Assembly (NCBI GenBank): GCA_902766085.1
Contig: CACXCH010000014.1
Location: 1 to 7,245, forward strand
Origin: an uncultured Eubacteriales bacterium
Lineage (GTDB): Bacteria > Bacillota > Clostridia > TANB77 > CAG-508
Direction of reading: 5' to 3'
DNA length: 7,245 nt
The translations under genes and the position numbers were made by a program. The stretch's first letter is position 1. Each line of letters opens with the position of its first letter. Below, one piece after another: positions 7,010-7,245 of the stretch. The notes beneath the pieces are model-generated. The model saw only the letters and a program-made list of their open reading frames with translations, did no database searches and was not told the DNA's origin.

Positions 7010-7086
7010 TATATGAATTTATATGATGTATATAGAAAATAATTGTCTAGTATATGAATTTATATGATGTGTATAGAAAATAATTG
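6997..7086. repeat. 41-base tandem duplication spanning the end of ftsY
   Basis: Copy one (6997-7037) and copy two (7038-7078) match at 39 of 41 positions, differing at 7005/7046 (A to T) and 7030/7071 (A to G). The first eight bases of a third copy (AATAATTG) follow at 7079-7086. Copy one starts inside the third-last sense codon of ftsY and includes its TAG stop, so the duplication recreates the codons Ile-Ile-x-stop in copy two. Each copy holds an imperfect dyad (CTA-G-TATATG against TGTATATAG, 7006-7035 in copy one). No T run follows, so it is not a standard terminator. Confidence 0.92.
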
Positions 7087-7178
7087 AAGCCTGGATAAAA
7101 TAAATTTAACAAAATAAAATTAAAATATAAATATATAAATCTTAAGTTTAAATATTAGCAAAATGAAAGGATTATGTA

Positions 7179-7245
7179 ATGGAAAGTAGTAAAACTAAAA
7201 AACATAACACAAGAAAAATCTTAGTAATTATAGTAAGTATTATAG
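7179..7245 (+). CDS. Start of a membrane-anchored or secreted protein, cut by the window edge
   Basis: Only the first 22 codons are present. The product starts with a basic, polar stretch (MESSKTKKHNTRK) followed by the beginning of a hydrophobic run (ILVIIVSII), which is the pattern of a signal peptide or an N-terminal membrane anchor. GAAAGGA (7165-7171) lies seven bases before the ATG, a good ribosome site. Two earlier ATGs (7163 and 7174) run into stops within eight codons and one codon. The gap from ftsY has no terminator or clear promoter apart from the tandem duplication. The gene's identity cannot be told from what is visible. Confidence 0.7.
   Translation, partial: MESSKTKKHNTRKILVIIVSII

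Noticed and set aside
6997..7086. CRISPR-like or transposon-end reading of the 41-base repeats
   Set aside because: The copies abut with no spacers, number only two and a fraction, and there is no transposase or target-site duplication.
7106..7131. TTAACA and TATAAA as a promoter for the last, partial gene
   Set aside because: The spacer is only 14 bases; other TATA-like boxes nearby give 20 or more, so no pair is acceptable.
1..7245. A novel defence, toxin or biosynthetic system
   Set aside because: All complete genes fit envelope, secretion or DNA-uptake families, and only the DUF5711-like and CvpA proteins lack clear functions; nothing in the window supports a larger new system.

Overview
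The window is strongly AT-rich and reads as chromosomal DNA of a low-GC Gram-positive bacterium, most likely an anaerobic member of class Clostridia. The evidence is AT-rich codon use, strong Shine-Dalgarno sites, a wall-polymer transferase of the LCP family, a sporulation-era type DacF/DacA-like DD-carboxypeptidase and a short FtsY without the long acidic N-terminal domain of proteobacteria. The exact genus cannot be told from the sequence.

Layout. Bases 1-177 are a leader with a good extended -10 promoter. Bases 178-2050 hold a membrane-anchored beta-propeller-like protein of unknown function (DUF5711-like) followed by a four-helix CvpA family membrane protein, probably one transcript. A second, near-identical promoter overlaps the cvpA stop codon and drives an LCP (LytR-CpsA-Psr) transferase with a TTG start (2107-3477). 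A hairpin in the convergent gap at 3484-3517 probably ends transcription there. On the minus strand lies a D,D-carboxypeptidase (3578-5101) with an unusual C-terminal membrane anchor and basic tail. A 215-base divergent gap separates it from a ComEA-like SLBB plus helix-hairpin-helix protein (5317-6033), then FtsY (best start 6128, end 7009). A 41-base tandem duplication begins within the last codons of ftsY and runs past its stop. The window ends in the first 22 codons of another membrane or secreted protein.

How the genes fit together. Most products act at the cytoplasmic membrane or wall: LCP links glycopolymers to peptidoglycan, the carboxypeptidase trims peptide stems, ComEA binds DNA outside the membrane, and FtsY docks ribosomes carrying membrane proteins. 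The DUF5711-like and CvpA proteins have no assigned biochemical role but sit beside these envelope genes. I see no mobile element, CRISPR array, tRNA, rRNA, defence system or toxin. This is an ordinary housekeeping region; the items most worth a second look are the tandem duplication at the ftsY end, the uncharacterised propeller protein, and the matched promoter pair.
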